NCBI RefSeq assembly: GCF_015351025.1
Contig: NZ_JADKRV010000007.1
Location: 1-64,000 of the forward strand
Reading direction: 5' to 3'
DNA from: Curtobacterium sp. VKM Ac-1376
GTDB taxonomy: Bacteria; Actinomycetota; Actinomycetes; Actinomycetales; Microbacteriaceae
Length of the DNA: 64,000 nucleotides
Shown: positions 41,106 through 49,938 of the stretch, piece by piece
Numbering within the stretch: position 1 is the stretch's first letter
How the letters are laid out: the number at the start of each line of letters is the position of its first letter
Notes under the pieces: model-generated
The model's database searches: none
Seen by the model: the letters and a program-made list of their open reading frames with translations, nothing else
What the model was told of the DNA's origin: nothing
Program-made: the position numbers and the translations under genes

Positions 41106-41111
41106 TAGGCT
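41106..41111 (+). promoter_or_regulatory. -10 hexamer TAGGCT, leaderless start of deoC
   Basis: It ends six bases before GTG 41118. The two transcription complexes here would occlude each other. Confidence 0.6.
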
Positions 41112-41117
41112 TGCCGG

Positions 41118-41849
41118 GTGGACAACGCAGCCTTCCCCGTCACCGCCGATTCCGTCCGCGGCCTCATCGACCACGCGATCCTGAAGCCCGAGCTCACCCG
41201 CGCGGACGTCGACGCACAGCTCGACGAAGCCGCCGCCTACCGCGTGTTCAGCGTCTGCGTCCGTCCGAGCGACGTCGCCCACGCCGTGGAGCGCCTGCAC
41301 GGCACCGGGGTCGGGGTCGGCACCGTCATCGGGTTCCCGCACGGCACCACCTCGACCGAGGCGAAGGTCGCCGAGTCGCTGCAGGCGTTGGCCGACGGTG
41401 CCTTCGAGCTCGACATGGTGCAGAACGTCGGCGCCGCGAAGTCCGGCGACTGGGAGCGCGTCGAACGGGACGTCCGTGCGGTGGTCGACGCCGCCGGCTC
41501 CACCGTCGTCAAGGTGATCCTCGAGACCGCGTTCCTGACCGACGACGAGATCGTCGCCGCGTCCCGCGCCGCACAGCGTGCCGGCGCCGCCTTCGTGAAG
41601 ACCTCGACCGGGTTCGCCGGCGGGGGCGCAACGGCCGAGCACATCGCCCTCATGCGCCGCACGGTCGGCGACGACACCGGCGTGAAGGCCTCCGGTGGTG
41701 TCCGCGGCCTCGACACCCTGCTCGAGATGGTCGAGGCGGGCGCGAACCGCATCGGCACGAGCGCGTCGGCCCGCATCCTCGACGACGTCGCACACCGCGC
41801 CGAGACCGGGGCCGCGTCGTCGCTCGGCGACGACACCTCGTCCTACTGA
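41118..41849 (+). CDS. deoC: Deoxyribose-phosphate aldolase
   Basis: A 243-residue class I aldolase that splits 2-deoxyribose 5-phosphate into glyceraldehyde 3-phosphate and acetaldehyde. The Schiff-base lysine is Lys161 (FVKTSTGF). Asp100 (ELDMVQNVG) and Lys190 (GVKASGGVR) complete the site. The GTG start lies at leaderless distance from TAGGCT. No other deoxynucleoside catabolic gene adjoins it. Confidence 0.96.
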   Translation: MDNAAFPVTADSVRGLIDHAILKPELTRADVDAQLDEAAAYRVFSVCVRPSDVAHAVERLHGTGVGVGTVIGFPHGTTSTEAKVAESLQALADGAFELDMVQNVGAAKSGDWERVERDVRAVVDAAGSTVVKVILETAFLTDDEIVAASRAAQRAGAAFVKTSTGFAGGGATAEHIALMRRTVGDDTGVKASGGVRGLDTLLEMVEAGANRIGTSASARILDDVAHRAETGAASSLGDDTSSY

Positions 41850-41959
41850 CCCGGCACCAGCCCACCAGTACGACCCACCAGACCAGGCCGGCTCCCACCG
41901 GACGCGACGACGCGTCGGTGACCCGCACCGGGCCTCCCGACCGCCGCATCGGAGCGCGC

Positions 41960-42913
41960 ATGTCCAGCACCGCACCCCAGTCCCCCGCCCTCGCCCTGGC
42001 CGTCGACCTCGGCGGCACGAAGGTCGAGGCGGCACTCGTCACCGACCAGGGGGTCGTGCTGCCGGCGACCCGGTTCCGGAGCCCCACCGGACCCGAGCGG
42101 ACCTCCGACGAACTGCAGGCCGCCGTGGACGAGGTCGTGACGGCCGCGCTCGGCGCCCTGCCCGCCGACGCGACACTCGTCGGTGTCGGGGTCGGCTCGG
42201 CCGGACCGGTGGACGAGGAGCACGGACTTGTCTCCCCGCTCAACATGCCGGTCTGGCGCGGACACCCGCTGCGCGACCGGATCGCGGCCCTCGTGCCCGA
42301 GGGCGTCCCCGTGACGCTCCGGATGGACGGCCTGGCGATCACGCTCGCCGAGCACTGGGTCGGAGCGGCGCAGGGGTACGACCACGTGATGGGCATGATC
42401 GTCTCGACGGGTGTCGGCGGCGGGCTCATCCTGCACGGCCGCACCGTCAGCGGACCGACCGGGAACGCCGGCCACATCGGGCACGTCGAGTGCGGGGGCT
42501 TCGACGACCCGTGCGCCTGCGGGGGCACCGGCTGCCTCGAGGCGATCGCGAGCGGCCCCAAGACCGTTGCCTGGGCTCGCCGACAGGGCTTCGCCGGCAC
42601 GACCGGCGAGGAGCTCTCGGCCGCCTACGCCGCCGGGGACGAGATCGCCGTCGCCGCGGTCCAGCGGAGCGGTCGTGCCCTCGGACAGGCCATCGCCGCG
42701 GCGACCAGCTTGGTCGACCTCGAGATCGTCGCCATCGGTGGCGGGTTCTCGCACGTCACGCCCGACCTGTTCGAGTACGCCCGGCGGGCCGTGGCGGAGC
42801 GCGTCGAGTTCGGGTTCGTCACCAAGGTGCAGATCGTCCCGACGGGGCTGTCCCAGGACGGCCCGCTCATCGGGGCCGCCGCGCTCGTGCACCGCGCCGA
42901 CGTCCTGCGCTGA
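41960..42913 (+). CDS. ROK family protein (sugar kinase-like) with altered substrate motif
   Basis: A 317-residue ROK protein without a DNA-binding domain. The ATP phosphate loop is DLGGTK (16-21). The zinc motif is complete: His175, then CACGGTGCLE with Cys185, Cys187 and Cys192. The catalytic base Asp123 is present, but the usual Asn-Asp-Ala-Asn reads MDGL, so sugar-binding asparagines are lost. It may phosphorylate an unusual substrate or be inactive. ATG 41960 is five bases after GGAG. A 110-base gap separates it from deoC. Confidence 0.88.
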   Translation: MSSTAPQSPALALAVDLGGTKVEAALVTDQGVVLPATRFRSPTGPERTSDELQAAVDEVVTAALGALPADATLVGVGVGSAGPVDEEHGLVSPLNMPVWRGHPLRDRIAALVPEGVPVTLRMDGLAITLAEHWVGAAQGYDHVMGMIVSTGVGGGLILHGRTVSGPTGNAGHIGHVECGGFDDPCACGGTGCLEAIASGPKTVAWARRQGFAGTTGEELSAAYAAGDEIAVAAVQRSGRALGQAIAAATSLVDLEIVAIGGGFSHVTPDLFEYARRAVAERVEFGFVTKVQIVPTGLSQDGPLIGAAALVHRADVLR

Positions 42914-42984
42914 GCGCGCTCGCCCGGCAGGCGGGTGGCGCGACGGGCGCGTTTCGCGCCGTGGACGCGACCAGGGACGCCACG

Positions 42985-43015
42985 GGAGGCCCGGTGCGGG
43001 CCCGGCACGCGCCTC
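42985..43015. repeat. GGGAGGC-type extragenic repeat
   Basis: GGAGGCCCGGTGC...GCACGCGCCTCC, an imperfect palindrome flanked by ACGG and TGG. It lies in the gap after the ROK gene. Confidence 0.55.
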
Positions 43016-43071
43016 CTGGTCTCGGTCCGTCGTCCTGTCCACAGGGGTGACGGTCGCGCCTGTCGGTCGGG

Positions 43072-43077
43072 CAGGAT
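43072..43077 (+). promoter_or_regulatory. -10-like hexamer CAGGAT, leaderless start of the AbiEi-like gene
   Basis: It ends six bases before GTG 43084, matching the spacing at pafB and deoC. The first base differs from TANNNT. Confidence 0.4.
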
Positions 43078-43083
43078 GTGCGG

Positions 43084-43689
43084 GTGCCCCGCCCACGACT
43101 CCTGACCAGCGACGACTGGCCCGAGGCAGAGCTGCGGGCGGCGGTGCTCGCGGGCGAGCTGGTGCCCGTCGGAGCCTGCTGGGCCTCCCCCGCAGAGCCG
43201 CAGACGCCGTCGCTGCGTGCCGAAGCGGCTGCGTTCGTGCTGCGAGACCCACGACTCATCGCCAGTACGCGGACCGCCGCATGGATCTGGGGGGCCGTCT
43301 CGCGCCCGCCGGCACCGCTCGAAGCATGCATCCCACCGCAGGTCCGCGTCCACGTGTCCGCCGACGTCCGTCTGCGCGAGGTCCGGATCGCCGAGGACGA
43401 CACGGTCGCACTCGGCCTGCTCCGGGTGACGCTGCCGGCGCGGACCGCGGTCGATCTGCTCCGGACGCCGGGGCCGACGGCGGGTGCGTTCGGGGCGGCC
43501 GAGGCGGCTGCGGTGCACGGGCTGCTCGGGATCGGAGCGGTCACCGCCGGTGAGCTGCAGGCACGCCTGAGCGCCCTCGGGACGATCCCCATGGTCCGGC
43601 AGGCCGAACGACGGTTGCGCGGGTTGCAGGGGCCCGCTGAGGGGGCCCGGCACCGCGCTCGCGACGCCGAGCACCGGCCTGCCAGCTAG
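43084..43689 (+). CDS. AbiEi-like (type IV antitoxin-type) protein, solitary
   Basis: A 201-residue protein. A short N-terminal region is followed by a segment resembling the actinobacterial AbiEi_4/DUF559-associated fold: LRDPRLIASTRTAAWIWGA, then a strand-rich stretch ending LRVTLPARTAVDLLRTPG. No nucleotidyltransferase toxin partner lies next to it, and the C-terminus lacks the Vsr-like nuclease core (no PDxxE seen). The assignment is by general pattern only. GTG 43084 is chosen from its -10; GTG 43078 is the alternative. Confidence 0.55.
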   Translation: MPRPRLLTSDDWPEAELRAAVLAGELVPVGACWASPAEPQTPSLRAEAAAFVLRDPRLIASTRTAAWIWGAVSRPPAPLEACIPPQVRVHVSADVRLREVRIAEDDTVALGLLRVTLPARTAVDLLRTPGPTAGAFGAAEAAAVHGLLGIGAVTAGELQARLSALGTIPMVRQAERRLRGLQGPAEGARHRARDAEHRPAS

Positions 43690-43782
43690 CCGGCGGGCGT
43701 CCGGTCCGCGCCTGGCCGCGTCGCGAGTGGTCACGACGCCTCGCTCACGTCTGCCGGGTCGTCGCGACCCGTCGGTCGGCAC

Positions 43783-43815
43783 GGCCGCAGCCGACAGTTC
43801 GTGACCAGTCGGCGG
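43783..43815. repeat. 33-bp extragenic repeat, copy B
   Basis: It matches 6647-6679 at 30 of 33 positions. A GACGGGCGGGAGGCGCG half-arm follows at 43849-43865, as in copy A. It lies between the AbiEi-like gene and the convergent rel gene. Confidence 0.75.
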
Positions 43816-43870
43816 CGCCCGCGTGACGAGTCGTGACCGGTCGACGGGCGGGAGGCGCGGGGCCGGACTG

Positions 43871-46195
43871 CTACCCGGCGCTGACGCGGTAGACGTCGTA
43901 GACGGCGTCGATACGGCGCACGGCGTTCAGCACACGGTCGAGGTGGATCGTGTCACCCATCTCGAACACGAACCGGCTGAGCGCCAGCCGGTCGGACGAG
44001 GTCGACACCGTCGCGGACAGGATGTTCACGTGGTGGTCGGTCAGGACGCGGGTGACGTCGCTGAGCAGGCCCGACCGATCGAGCGCCTCGATCTGGATCT
44101 GCACGAGGAACACCGACTTCGACGACGGGGCCCACTCGACCTCGATCATCCGGTCCGGTTCGTTCATGAGCGACTTCACGTTGGTGCACGACGACTGGTG
44201 CACCGAGACACCCTGACCCCGGGTGATGAAGCCCACGATCTGGTCGCCCGGCACGGGCGTGCAGCACTTGGCGAGCTTCACGAGGATGTCGGGCGCGCCA
44301 CGCACGAGCACCCCGCTGTCGCTGGTGCGCAGCTGCCGACTCGTCACCTGGCGGGGGAAGGCGAGGTCGGGCTCGTCGGTCTCCGTCTCGGTCTGGACGT
44401 TGCCCAGGACCTTCTCGATCACCGACTGGGTCGAGACGTGGCCCTCGCCGATGGCGGCGTACAGGGCGGAGACGTCCTCGTACCGCATCGACGAGGCCAC
44501 CTCGGCGATGCTGTCCTGGCTCATGATCCGCTGGAGTGGCAGGTTCTGCTTGCGCATCGCACGGGCGATGGCGTCACGGCCCTGTTCGATCGCCTCTTCG
44601 CGGCGTTCCTTGGTGAACCACTGCTTGATCTTGTTGCGCGCACGGGGGCTGCGGACGAACTGCAGCCAGTCCTGCGAGGGGCCGGAGTCGGGGTTCTTCG
44701 ACGTGAAGATCTCGACGACGTCACCGCTCGACAACTGGCTCTCGAGCGGCACGAGCCTGCCGTTGACCTTGGCACCCATCGTGCGGTGGCCGATCTCGGT
44801 GTGCACGGCGTACGCGAAGTCGACCGGGGTGGCTCCGGCGGGGAGGCCGATGACCTTGCCCTGCGGCGTGAAGACGTAGGTCTCCTTCGCACCGATCTCG
44901 TAGCGCAGCGAGTCGAGGAATTCGCCCGGATCGCTGGTCTCGGCCTGCCAGTCCGTGATGTGGGCGAGCCACGCCATGTCCTGGTCGTCCGCGGTCGACG
45001 AGGTCCCGGCGTCGCGACCAGCTGCGCGCTGCTTGTACTTCCAGTGGGCGGCGACACCGAACTCGGCGCGCTGGTGCATCTCGTGCGTGCGGATCTGGAT
45101 CTCGACCGCACGCCCCTGCGGACCCAGCACGGTGGTGTGCAGCGACTGGTACAGGTTGAACTTCGGGGTCGCGATGTAGTCCTTGAAGCGACCGGGCAGG
45201 GGGGTCCAGCGCGCGTGGACGGAGCCGAGCATCGCGTAGCAGTCGCGGACCGTCGGCACGAGCACCCGGATGCCGACGAGGTCGTAGATCTCGTCGAACT
45301 CACGCCCCCGAACGATCATCTTCTGGTAGATCGAGTAGTACTGCTTCGGCCGGCCCATGACGTCACCGCGCACCTTGGCGGCCTTCAGGTCCTTCTTCAG
45401 GGTGCCGATGACGTTCTGGACGAACTGCTCGCGCTTGGGCTGCCGTTCCTTGACCAGGCTGTCGATCTCGACGTAGAGCTTCGGGTGCAGGACCGCGAAC
45501 GACAGGTCCTCGAGCTCCAGCTTGATCATCTGGATGCCGAGTCGGTGCGCCAGGGGCGCGTAGATCTCGAGCGTCTCCTTCGCCTTGCGCGTGGCGGAGG
45601 TGGACTCGACGAAACCCCACGTTCGAGCGTTGTGCAACCGATCGGCGAGCTTGATGACGAGGACCCGGATGTCCTTCGACATCGCGATGACCATCTTGCG
45701 GACGGTCTCGGCCTGCGCGCTGTCGCCGTACTTGACCTTGTCGAGCTTCGTGACGCCGTCGACGAGCATGGCGATCTCGTCGCCGAAGTCCGCCCGCAGC
45801 TGGTCGAGCTGGTAGTCGGTGTCCTCCACCGTGTCGTGCAGGAGCGCGGCGGCGATGGTGATCGTGCCGATGCCGAGGTCAGCGAGGATCTGCGCGACCG
45901 CCACCGGGTGCGTGATGTACGGCTCGCCGGACTTGCGCTTCTGGCCGTCGTGGGCGCGCTCGGCGACCGAGTAGGCACGCTCGATGAGCGTGACGTCGGC
46001 CTTGGGGTGGTGCGAGCGGACCGTGCGGATCAGGGTGTCCACTGCTCCGGCCGGCTGCGCGCGGGAGAAGAGCCGCGGCAGCAGGGACCGGAGCGAACCG
46101 AGGTTGCCGGTGGTGTTCGGGCCGATGGGGCTCGACGGCTGCTGGGCGGAGCCGGGGCGGCTCGGCGCGGACGGCTCTTCTCGGGTGTCCGTCAT
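43871..46195 (-). CDS. rel: Bifunctional (p)ppGpp synthetase/hydrolase
   Basis: A 774-residue long RSH protein that makes and degrades (p)ppGpp in the stringent response. The HD hydrolase domain (about 55-205) is intact, with His96 and His120-Asp121 in LLHDTVEDT. The synthetase domain (about 260-375) carries GRPKQYYSIYQK (281-292). TGS (about 425-490), a helical/zinc-finger region with KCCTPVPGD, and a C-terminal ACT domain follow. The intact HD motif makes it bifunctional. ATG 46195 is seven bases after GGAGG. A -10 (TAGTCT, minus) at 46248-46253 gives it its own promoter downstream of secF-rhodanese. Confidence 0.97.
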   Translation of the reverse strand: MTDTREEPSAPSRPGSAQQPSSPIGPNTTGNLGSLRSLLPRLFSRAQPAGAVDTLIRTVRSHHPKADVTLIERAYSVAERAHDGQKRKSGEPYITHPVAVAQILADLGIGTITIAAALLHDTVEDTDYQLDQLRADFGDEIAMLVDGVTKLDKVKYGDSAQAETVRKMVIAMSKDIRVLVIKLADRLHNARTWGFVESTSATRKAKETLEIYAPLAHRLGIQMIKLELEDLSFAVLHPKLYVEIDSLVKERQPKREQFVQNVIGTLKKDLKAAKVRGDVMGRPKQYYSIYQKMIVRGREFDEIYDLVGIRVLVPTVRDCYAMLGSVHARWTPLPGRFKDYIATPKFNLYQSLHTTVLGPQGRAVEIQIRTHEMHQRAEFGVAAHWKYKQRAAGRDAGTSSTADDQDMAWLAHITDWQAETSDPGEFLDSLRYEIGAKETYVFTPQGKVIGLPAGATPVDFAYAVHTEIGHRTMGAKVNGRLVPLESQLSSGDVVEIFTSKNPDSGPSQDWLQFVRSPRARNKIKQWFTKERREEAIEQGRDAIARAMRKQNLPLQRIMSQDSIAEVASSMRYEDVSALYAAIGEGHVSTQSVIEKVLGNVQTETETDEPDLAFPRQVTSRQLRTSDSGVLVRGAPDILVKLAKCCTPVPGDQIVGFITRGQGVSVHQSSCTNVKSLMNEPDRMIEVEWAPSSKSVFLVQIQIEALDRSGLLSDVTRVLTDHHVNILSATVSTSSDRLALSRFVFEMGDTIHLDRVLNAVRRIDAVYDVYRVSAG

Positions 46196-46264
46196 GATGC
46201 GCCTCCCAGGACTCGGTCCGAGAGCTCGATCCGAGCTCGATCCGACAAGACTACGCGTCCCCGG

Positions 46265-46612
46265 TCAGTGCCCGTGCCGCGGTTCGCCGTGGGCGTCGCG
46301 CTCCACCGGGCCCCCCGCCTGCTCCCAGGCGACCATGCCGCCGGTCAGGTTCACGGCGGGGACACCGGACTGCTCGAGCGCCGCCACGATGCGGGCGGAC
46401 CGGGCACCGGAGTGGCAGACGATGATGGCCGGCTCGTCGCCGCCGTCGATCTCCTGCCAGCGGTTCACGAACTCGGACATCGGCACGAGCGTGGCGTGGG
46501 GAGCGTGGACCTCGTCCCACTCCCCCTGCTCGCGGACGTCGAACAGTCGGGCCCCGGCGTCGATCCGCCGACGGGCCTCGGCGACGTGGATCTCCTGGAT
46601 CTCGATCGGCAT
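46265..46612 (-). CDS. Rhodanese-like domain protein
   Basis: A 115-residue single-domain rhodanese with catalytic Cys66 in VCHSGARS and the CH2A motif LFDVREQGEWDEVH. It should transfer sulfur or act as a sulfide/persulfide carrier in the cytosol. Its ATG overlaps the secF stop by one base, so it is translated with the secretion operon. A functional link to secretion is not obvious. In mycobacteria apt occupies this place between secF and rel. Confidence 0.88.
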   Translation of the reverse strand: MPIEIQEIHVAEARRRIDAGARLFDVREQGEWDEVHAPHATLVPMSEFVNRWQEIDGGDEPAIIVCHSGARSARIVAALEQSGVPAVNLTGGMVAWEQAGGPVERDAHGEPRHGH

Positions 46613-47616
46613 CAGGCGTTCGCCGCCGCTGCGTCGACTTCGCGCCGGCGCTTCTCTGCCGCCTGGGTCTTCTTGGCGTCCGACGCCTTGATCTTCGGCT
46701 CGCTCTCACGCAGGTGCGCGTACATCGGCGAGGCGATGAAGATCGTCGAGTACGTGCCGACGATGATGCCGATGAACAGCGCGAGCGAGATGTCGCGGAG
46801 GGTGCCGGCACCCAGCACGTACGACCCGATGAACAGGATCGCCGCCACCGGCAGCAGCGCCACGACCGAGGTGTTGATCGAGCGGACGAGGGTCTGGTTG
46901 ACCGCGAGGTTGACCGACTGCTTGAAGGTGCGGATCGATTCCTGCGCGGTGTTCTCGCGGACCTTGTCGAACACCACCACGGTGTCGTAGAGCGAGTAGC
47001 CGAGGATCGTCAGGAAGCCGATCACCGCCGCGGGCGTGACCTCGAGCCCGACGATGCCGTAGACACCGGCCGTGATGAGCAGGTCGTGCAACAGCGCGGC
47101 CATGGCGGACAGCGACATCTTCCAGGTGCGGAAGTACAGCGTCATGAACACCGCGGCGAGGGCGAGGAAGATGACCAGACCGCGGATGGCCTGCGCGAGC
47201 ACGTCGGCACCCCAGGTGGCGCCGATGAAGGTCGCGGCGACCTGGCTCTCCGGCACGTCGTACGCCTCGGCCAGGGCGTCCTGCACCTCGGTCGTCTGGC
47301 GGTCGGTGAGCTGTCCGGTCTGGACACGGATGCCGTGCGTACCGAGCTGCGAGACGCGCGGGAGCTCGTCGGAGACCACGCTCTCGACGGTCTCGGTCGC
47401 GATGCTCTGGTCGAGCGACTCGACGTCCGAGATCGTGAACTCGGAACCACCGGTGAACTCGATCCCGAGCTGGTACCCGCCGCGCAGCCACGGGGTGGCG
47501 AGCGAGATCACGATCATGATGAGCGCGATGAGGTACCAGGTCTTGCGTCGTCCGATGATGTCGTACGACCGCTTGCCCGTGTAGAGGTCGCTGCCGAACT
47601 GGCTGAAGCTGGCCAT
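46612..47616 (-). CDS. secF: Protein translocase subunit SecF
   Basis: A 334-residue SecF with six membrane segments and a periplasmic-type domain (about 60-145). The family signature VIGFLTILGYSLYDTVVVFDKVREN is intact. The C-terminal tail is Lys/Ala-rich. With SecD and YajC it uses proton motive force to pull preproteins across the membrane. Its start overlaps the secD stop by one base. Confidence 0.96.
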   Translation of the reverse strand: MASFSQFGSDLYTGKRSYDIIGRRKTWYLIALIMIVISLATPWLRGGYQLGIEFTGGSEFTISDVESLDQSIATETVESVVSDELPRVSQLGTHGIRVQTGQLTDRQTTEVQDALAEAYDVPESQVAATFIGATWGADVLAQAIRGLVIFLALAAVFMTLYFRTWKMSLSAMAALLHDLLITAGVYGIVGLEVTPAAVIGFLTILGYSLYDTVVVFDKVRENTAQESIRTFKQSVNLAVNQTLVRSINTSVVALLPVAAILFIGSYVLGAGTLRDISLALFIGIIVGTYSTIFIASPMYAHLRESEPKIKASDAKKTQAAEKRRREVDAAAANA

Positions 47617-49367
47617 CAGTCGTCCTTCCCGTCCGGCGTCGAGCCGTTGTCGCCGGAGGCCTGCTGGGCCTTCCGCTCCGCGATCGTCTGTCGGCGCTGG
47701 GCCTCACCGGCACTGCGCTGGCGCTTGCCGTCCACCACGGGCGCGCGGAACTGTGCACGCCCCCGGTAGACCGCGCCGAGTGCCGCCGGGTCGAGGCCGC
47801 TGATCCGGTGCCCGTCACCGAAGAACCGGGTGCGGGCGATGAGTTGCATCATCGGGTGGGTGAAGAGCGTGACCACCACGATGTCGATCAGGGTCGTGAG
47901 GAGCAGCGTGAACGCGAAACCCTTCACGTCGGCGACCGCCAGCACGTAGAGCGTCACGGCGGCGAGGAAGTTCACCGCGTCGGACGCCAGGATCGTGCGG
48001 AGCGCGCGCTTCCAGCCGGACTCGACCGCGCTCTCGAGGGCGCGTCCGTCACGGAGTTCGTCACGGATGCGCTCGAAGTACACGATGAACGAGTCCGCCG
48101 TGATGCCGATCGCGACGATCAGACCCGCGACACCCGCCAGCGAGAGGCGGTAGTCGACGCGCCAGGACATGATCGCGATCACCAGGTAGGTGAGCACCGC
48201 GGCGATCCCGAGGGACAGCACCGTGACGAACGCCAGCGCCCGGTACTGGATGACCGAGTAGATGATCACCAGGATGAGGCCGATCAGGCCGGCAACGAGA
48301 CCGCCGATGAGCTGCGCGGTACCGAGGGTCGCCGAGATGTTCTCGTTCGACTGCACCTGGAAGTTGATCGGCAGCGCGCCGTACTTGAGCTGGTCGGCGA
48401 GGGTCTTCGAGGAGTCGGCGGTGAACGAGCCGGTGATCTGCGCCTTGCCGTTCGTGATCGCGGAGTTCGTGGTCGGCGCGGTGATGACGGAGCCGTCCAG
48501 GACGATCGCGAACTGGTTCTGCGGCTCGGTCAGCGAGACGAGCCGGTTCGTGACGGTGCGGAAGTCCTTGGTGCCGTCACCGTCGAAGGTCAGGTTGACG
48601 GCCCACTGACCGGTCGACGTTCCCTGCGAGTCCGTTGCGAGCCCGGAGGTCGCGTTGCTGATGTCCGCGCCGGAGACCTCGACGGGGCCGAGGATGTACT
48701 TCGCCGCGCCGTCCTGGTCGCACGTGACGAGGGGTTCGTCGTCCGGTGCCGCGGTGACGTCGTCGGGGGCCGCGCAGTTGTAGTTGGTGTACAGGTCCTG
48801 CAGCTTCGGCGTGATCCAGTTGAGGTCGCTCGCGTTCGACGGTTTGGCACTCGGTGTCGCCGCGAGCGACGCCGGCGGGGAGTACGGCGTGGCTGACGCC
48901 GTTGCCTTGCCGTCGTCGCCGACCGCGGTGTTGGTCGCGGCCTCGGTGTAGAGGACCGGGCGGAAGGTCAGCTTTGCCGCGGCTTCGATGCGGTCGATGG
49001 TCGCCTTGTCGGGGCGGCCGGGGATCGAGACGACGATGTTGTTCGCGCCCTGCGTGTTGATCTCCGACTCGGAGACTCCGGTGGCGTCGATGCGCTGGCG
49101 GATGATGTTCACCGCCTGCTGCAGCTGCTCGGAGGTGACGGAGTCGCCCTCGGTGTCTTGCGCGGCGAGGGTCAGCTGCGTGCCGCCCTGGAGGTCAAGG
49201 GCGAGCTCGGGGACCCAGCTCGCGCCCTGGTACCACTTGTCGGTGTCGTCCTTCGAAGAGCCGGCGAGGATCGACGCGGCGGTGTTCAGGCCGGCGAGGA
49301 TCGCCATCAGGATCACCAACCAGGTGAGCGAGCGCAGCGCCTTCTTGACGGGTGTCGATCGTGCCAC
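47616..49367 (-). CDS. secD: Protein translocase subunit SecD
   Basis: A 583-residue SecD with one N-terminal membrane helix, a large P1 domain (about 50-370, starting GLDLQGGT-like ALDLQGGTQLTL) and five C-terminal membrane segments with VAIGITADSFIVYFERIRDELR. A Ser/Thr-rich insertion lies at about 150-200. GTG 49367 (VARSTPVKKALRSLTWL) matches the usual family N-terminus and follows AGAAAGACGAG; GTG 49403 is the longer alternative without a ribosome site. Confidence 0.93.
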   Translation of the reverse strand: MARSTPVKKALRSLTWLVILMAILAGLNTAASILAGSSKDDTDKWYQGASWVPELALDLQGGTQLTLAAQDTEGDSVTSEQLQQAVNIIRQRIDATGVSESEINTQGANNIVVSIPGRPDKATIDRIEAAAKLTFRPVLYTEAATNTAVGDDGKATASATPYSPPASLAATPSAKPSNASDLNWITPKLQDLYTNYNCAAPDDVTAAPDDEPLVTCDQDGAAKYILGPVEVSGADISNATSGLATDSQGTSTGQWAVNLTFDGDGTKDFRTVTNRLVSLTEPQNQFAIVLDGSVITAPTTNSAITNGKAQITGSFTADSSKTLADQLKYGALPINFQVQSNENISATLGTAQLIGGLVAGLIGLILVIIYSVIQYRALAFVTVLSLGIAAVLTYLVIAIMSWRVDYRLSLAGVAGLIVAIGITADSFIVYFERIRDELRDGRALESAVESGWKRALRTILASDAVNFLAAVTLYVLAVADVKGFAFTLLLTTLIDIVVVTLFTHPMMQLIARTRFFGDGHRISGLDPAALGAVYRGRAQFRAPVVDGKRQRSAGEAQRRQTIAERKAQQASGDNGSTPDGKDD

Positions 49368-49458
49368 CGGTCGTCTCGTCTTTCTGTTCAGGACCGTCGG
49401 CACACCGTGCGACGGCAGAGGGGAGCCGCCGGGTCAGACGACCCGGCAGCCGAGTGCG

Positions 49459-49848
49459 TCAGTCGTCGGACTTGCTGCGCTTCGTGGCGTCGGTCTCGTC
49501 GACCCGCTCGCCGTAGACGGGTTCTCCGTTGAGCTCGGCCAGCGGCGTCGGCTCGGCCTCGGTGGTCGTGGTGGTCTCGATGTCCGACGCGCTGTCGTCG
49601 ACGACACGCGACAGGGTCTGGCGGTGCACGGTGACGATGGTCCCCGGTGCGATCTCGACGTCCGCGGTGACCTTCTCGTCGTTCACGGAGAGGAGCGTGC
49701 CGTAGAGGCCGAAGGACAGCATGACCTTGGCGCCCGGGACCATCTTGTCCACGAGTTCGGCCTGCTGCTTCTTGCGCTTGCGGCTGTTGTAGAACATGAA
49801 GGCCGCGAACGCCACGACGATGACGATGAGGATGACTTCTTGACCCAT
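49459..49848 (-). CDS. yajC: Preprotein translocase accessory subunit YajC
   Basis: A 129-residue protein with one N-terminal membrane helix and the core FMFYNSRKRKKQQAE...GAKVMLSFGLYGTL. A Thr/Glu/Asp-rich tail follows. ATG 49848 is preceded by GAGAAGG. A -10 (TAGACT) at 49890-49895 on the minus strand gives a leader of about 35 nt; this is the likely promoter of yajC-secD-secF-rhodanese. Forms a complex with SecDF. Confidence 0.94.
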   Translation of the reverse strand: MGQEVILIVIVVAFAAFMFYNSRKRKKQQAELVDKMVPGAKVMLSFGLYGTLLSVNDEKVTADVEIAPGTIVTVHRQTLSRVVDDSASDIETTTTTEAEPTPLAELNGEPVYGERVDETDATKRSKSDD

Positions 49849-49938
49849 GATGCGATGCCTTCTCTGGTTGCTCGGTTTCGGGCCGTAGCAGTCTAGGGCA
49901 CGCCACTGTACGTGGCATGTCGCTCGACCGCTGGGCTG

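Noticed and set aside
43035-43043. CTGTCCACA, one base from the actinobacterial DnaA box TTGTCCACA
   Set aside because: A single isolated site; no cluster, no dnaA/dnaN nearby. Not an origin.
46227-46245. Direct repeat of GAGCTCGATCC before rel
   Set aside because: Two short copies only, downstream of the -10; likely chance in GC-rich DNA.
43823-46990. A 1055-codon plus-strand frame opposite rel
   Set aside because: It is the complement of rel, rhodanese and secF; low-complexity translation, no start signals.
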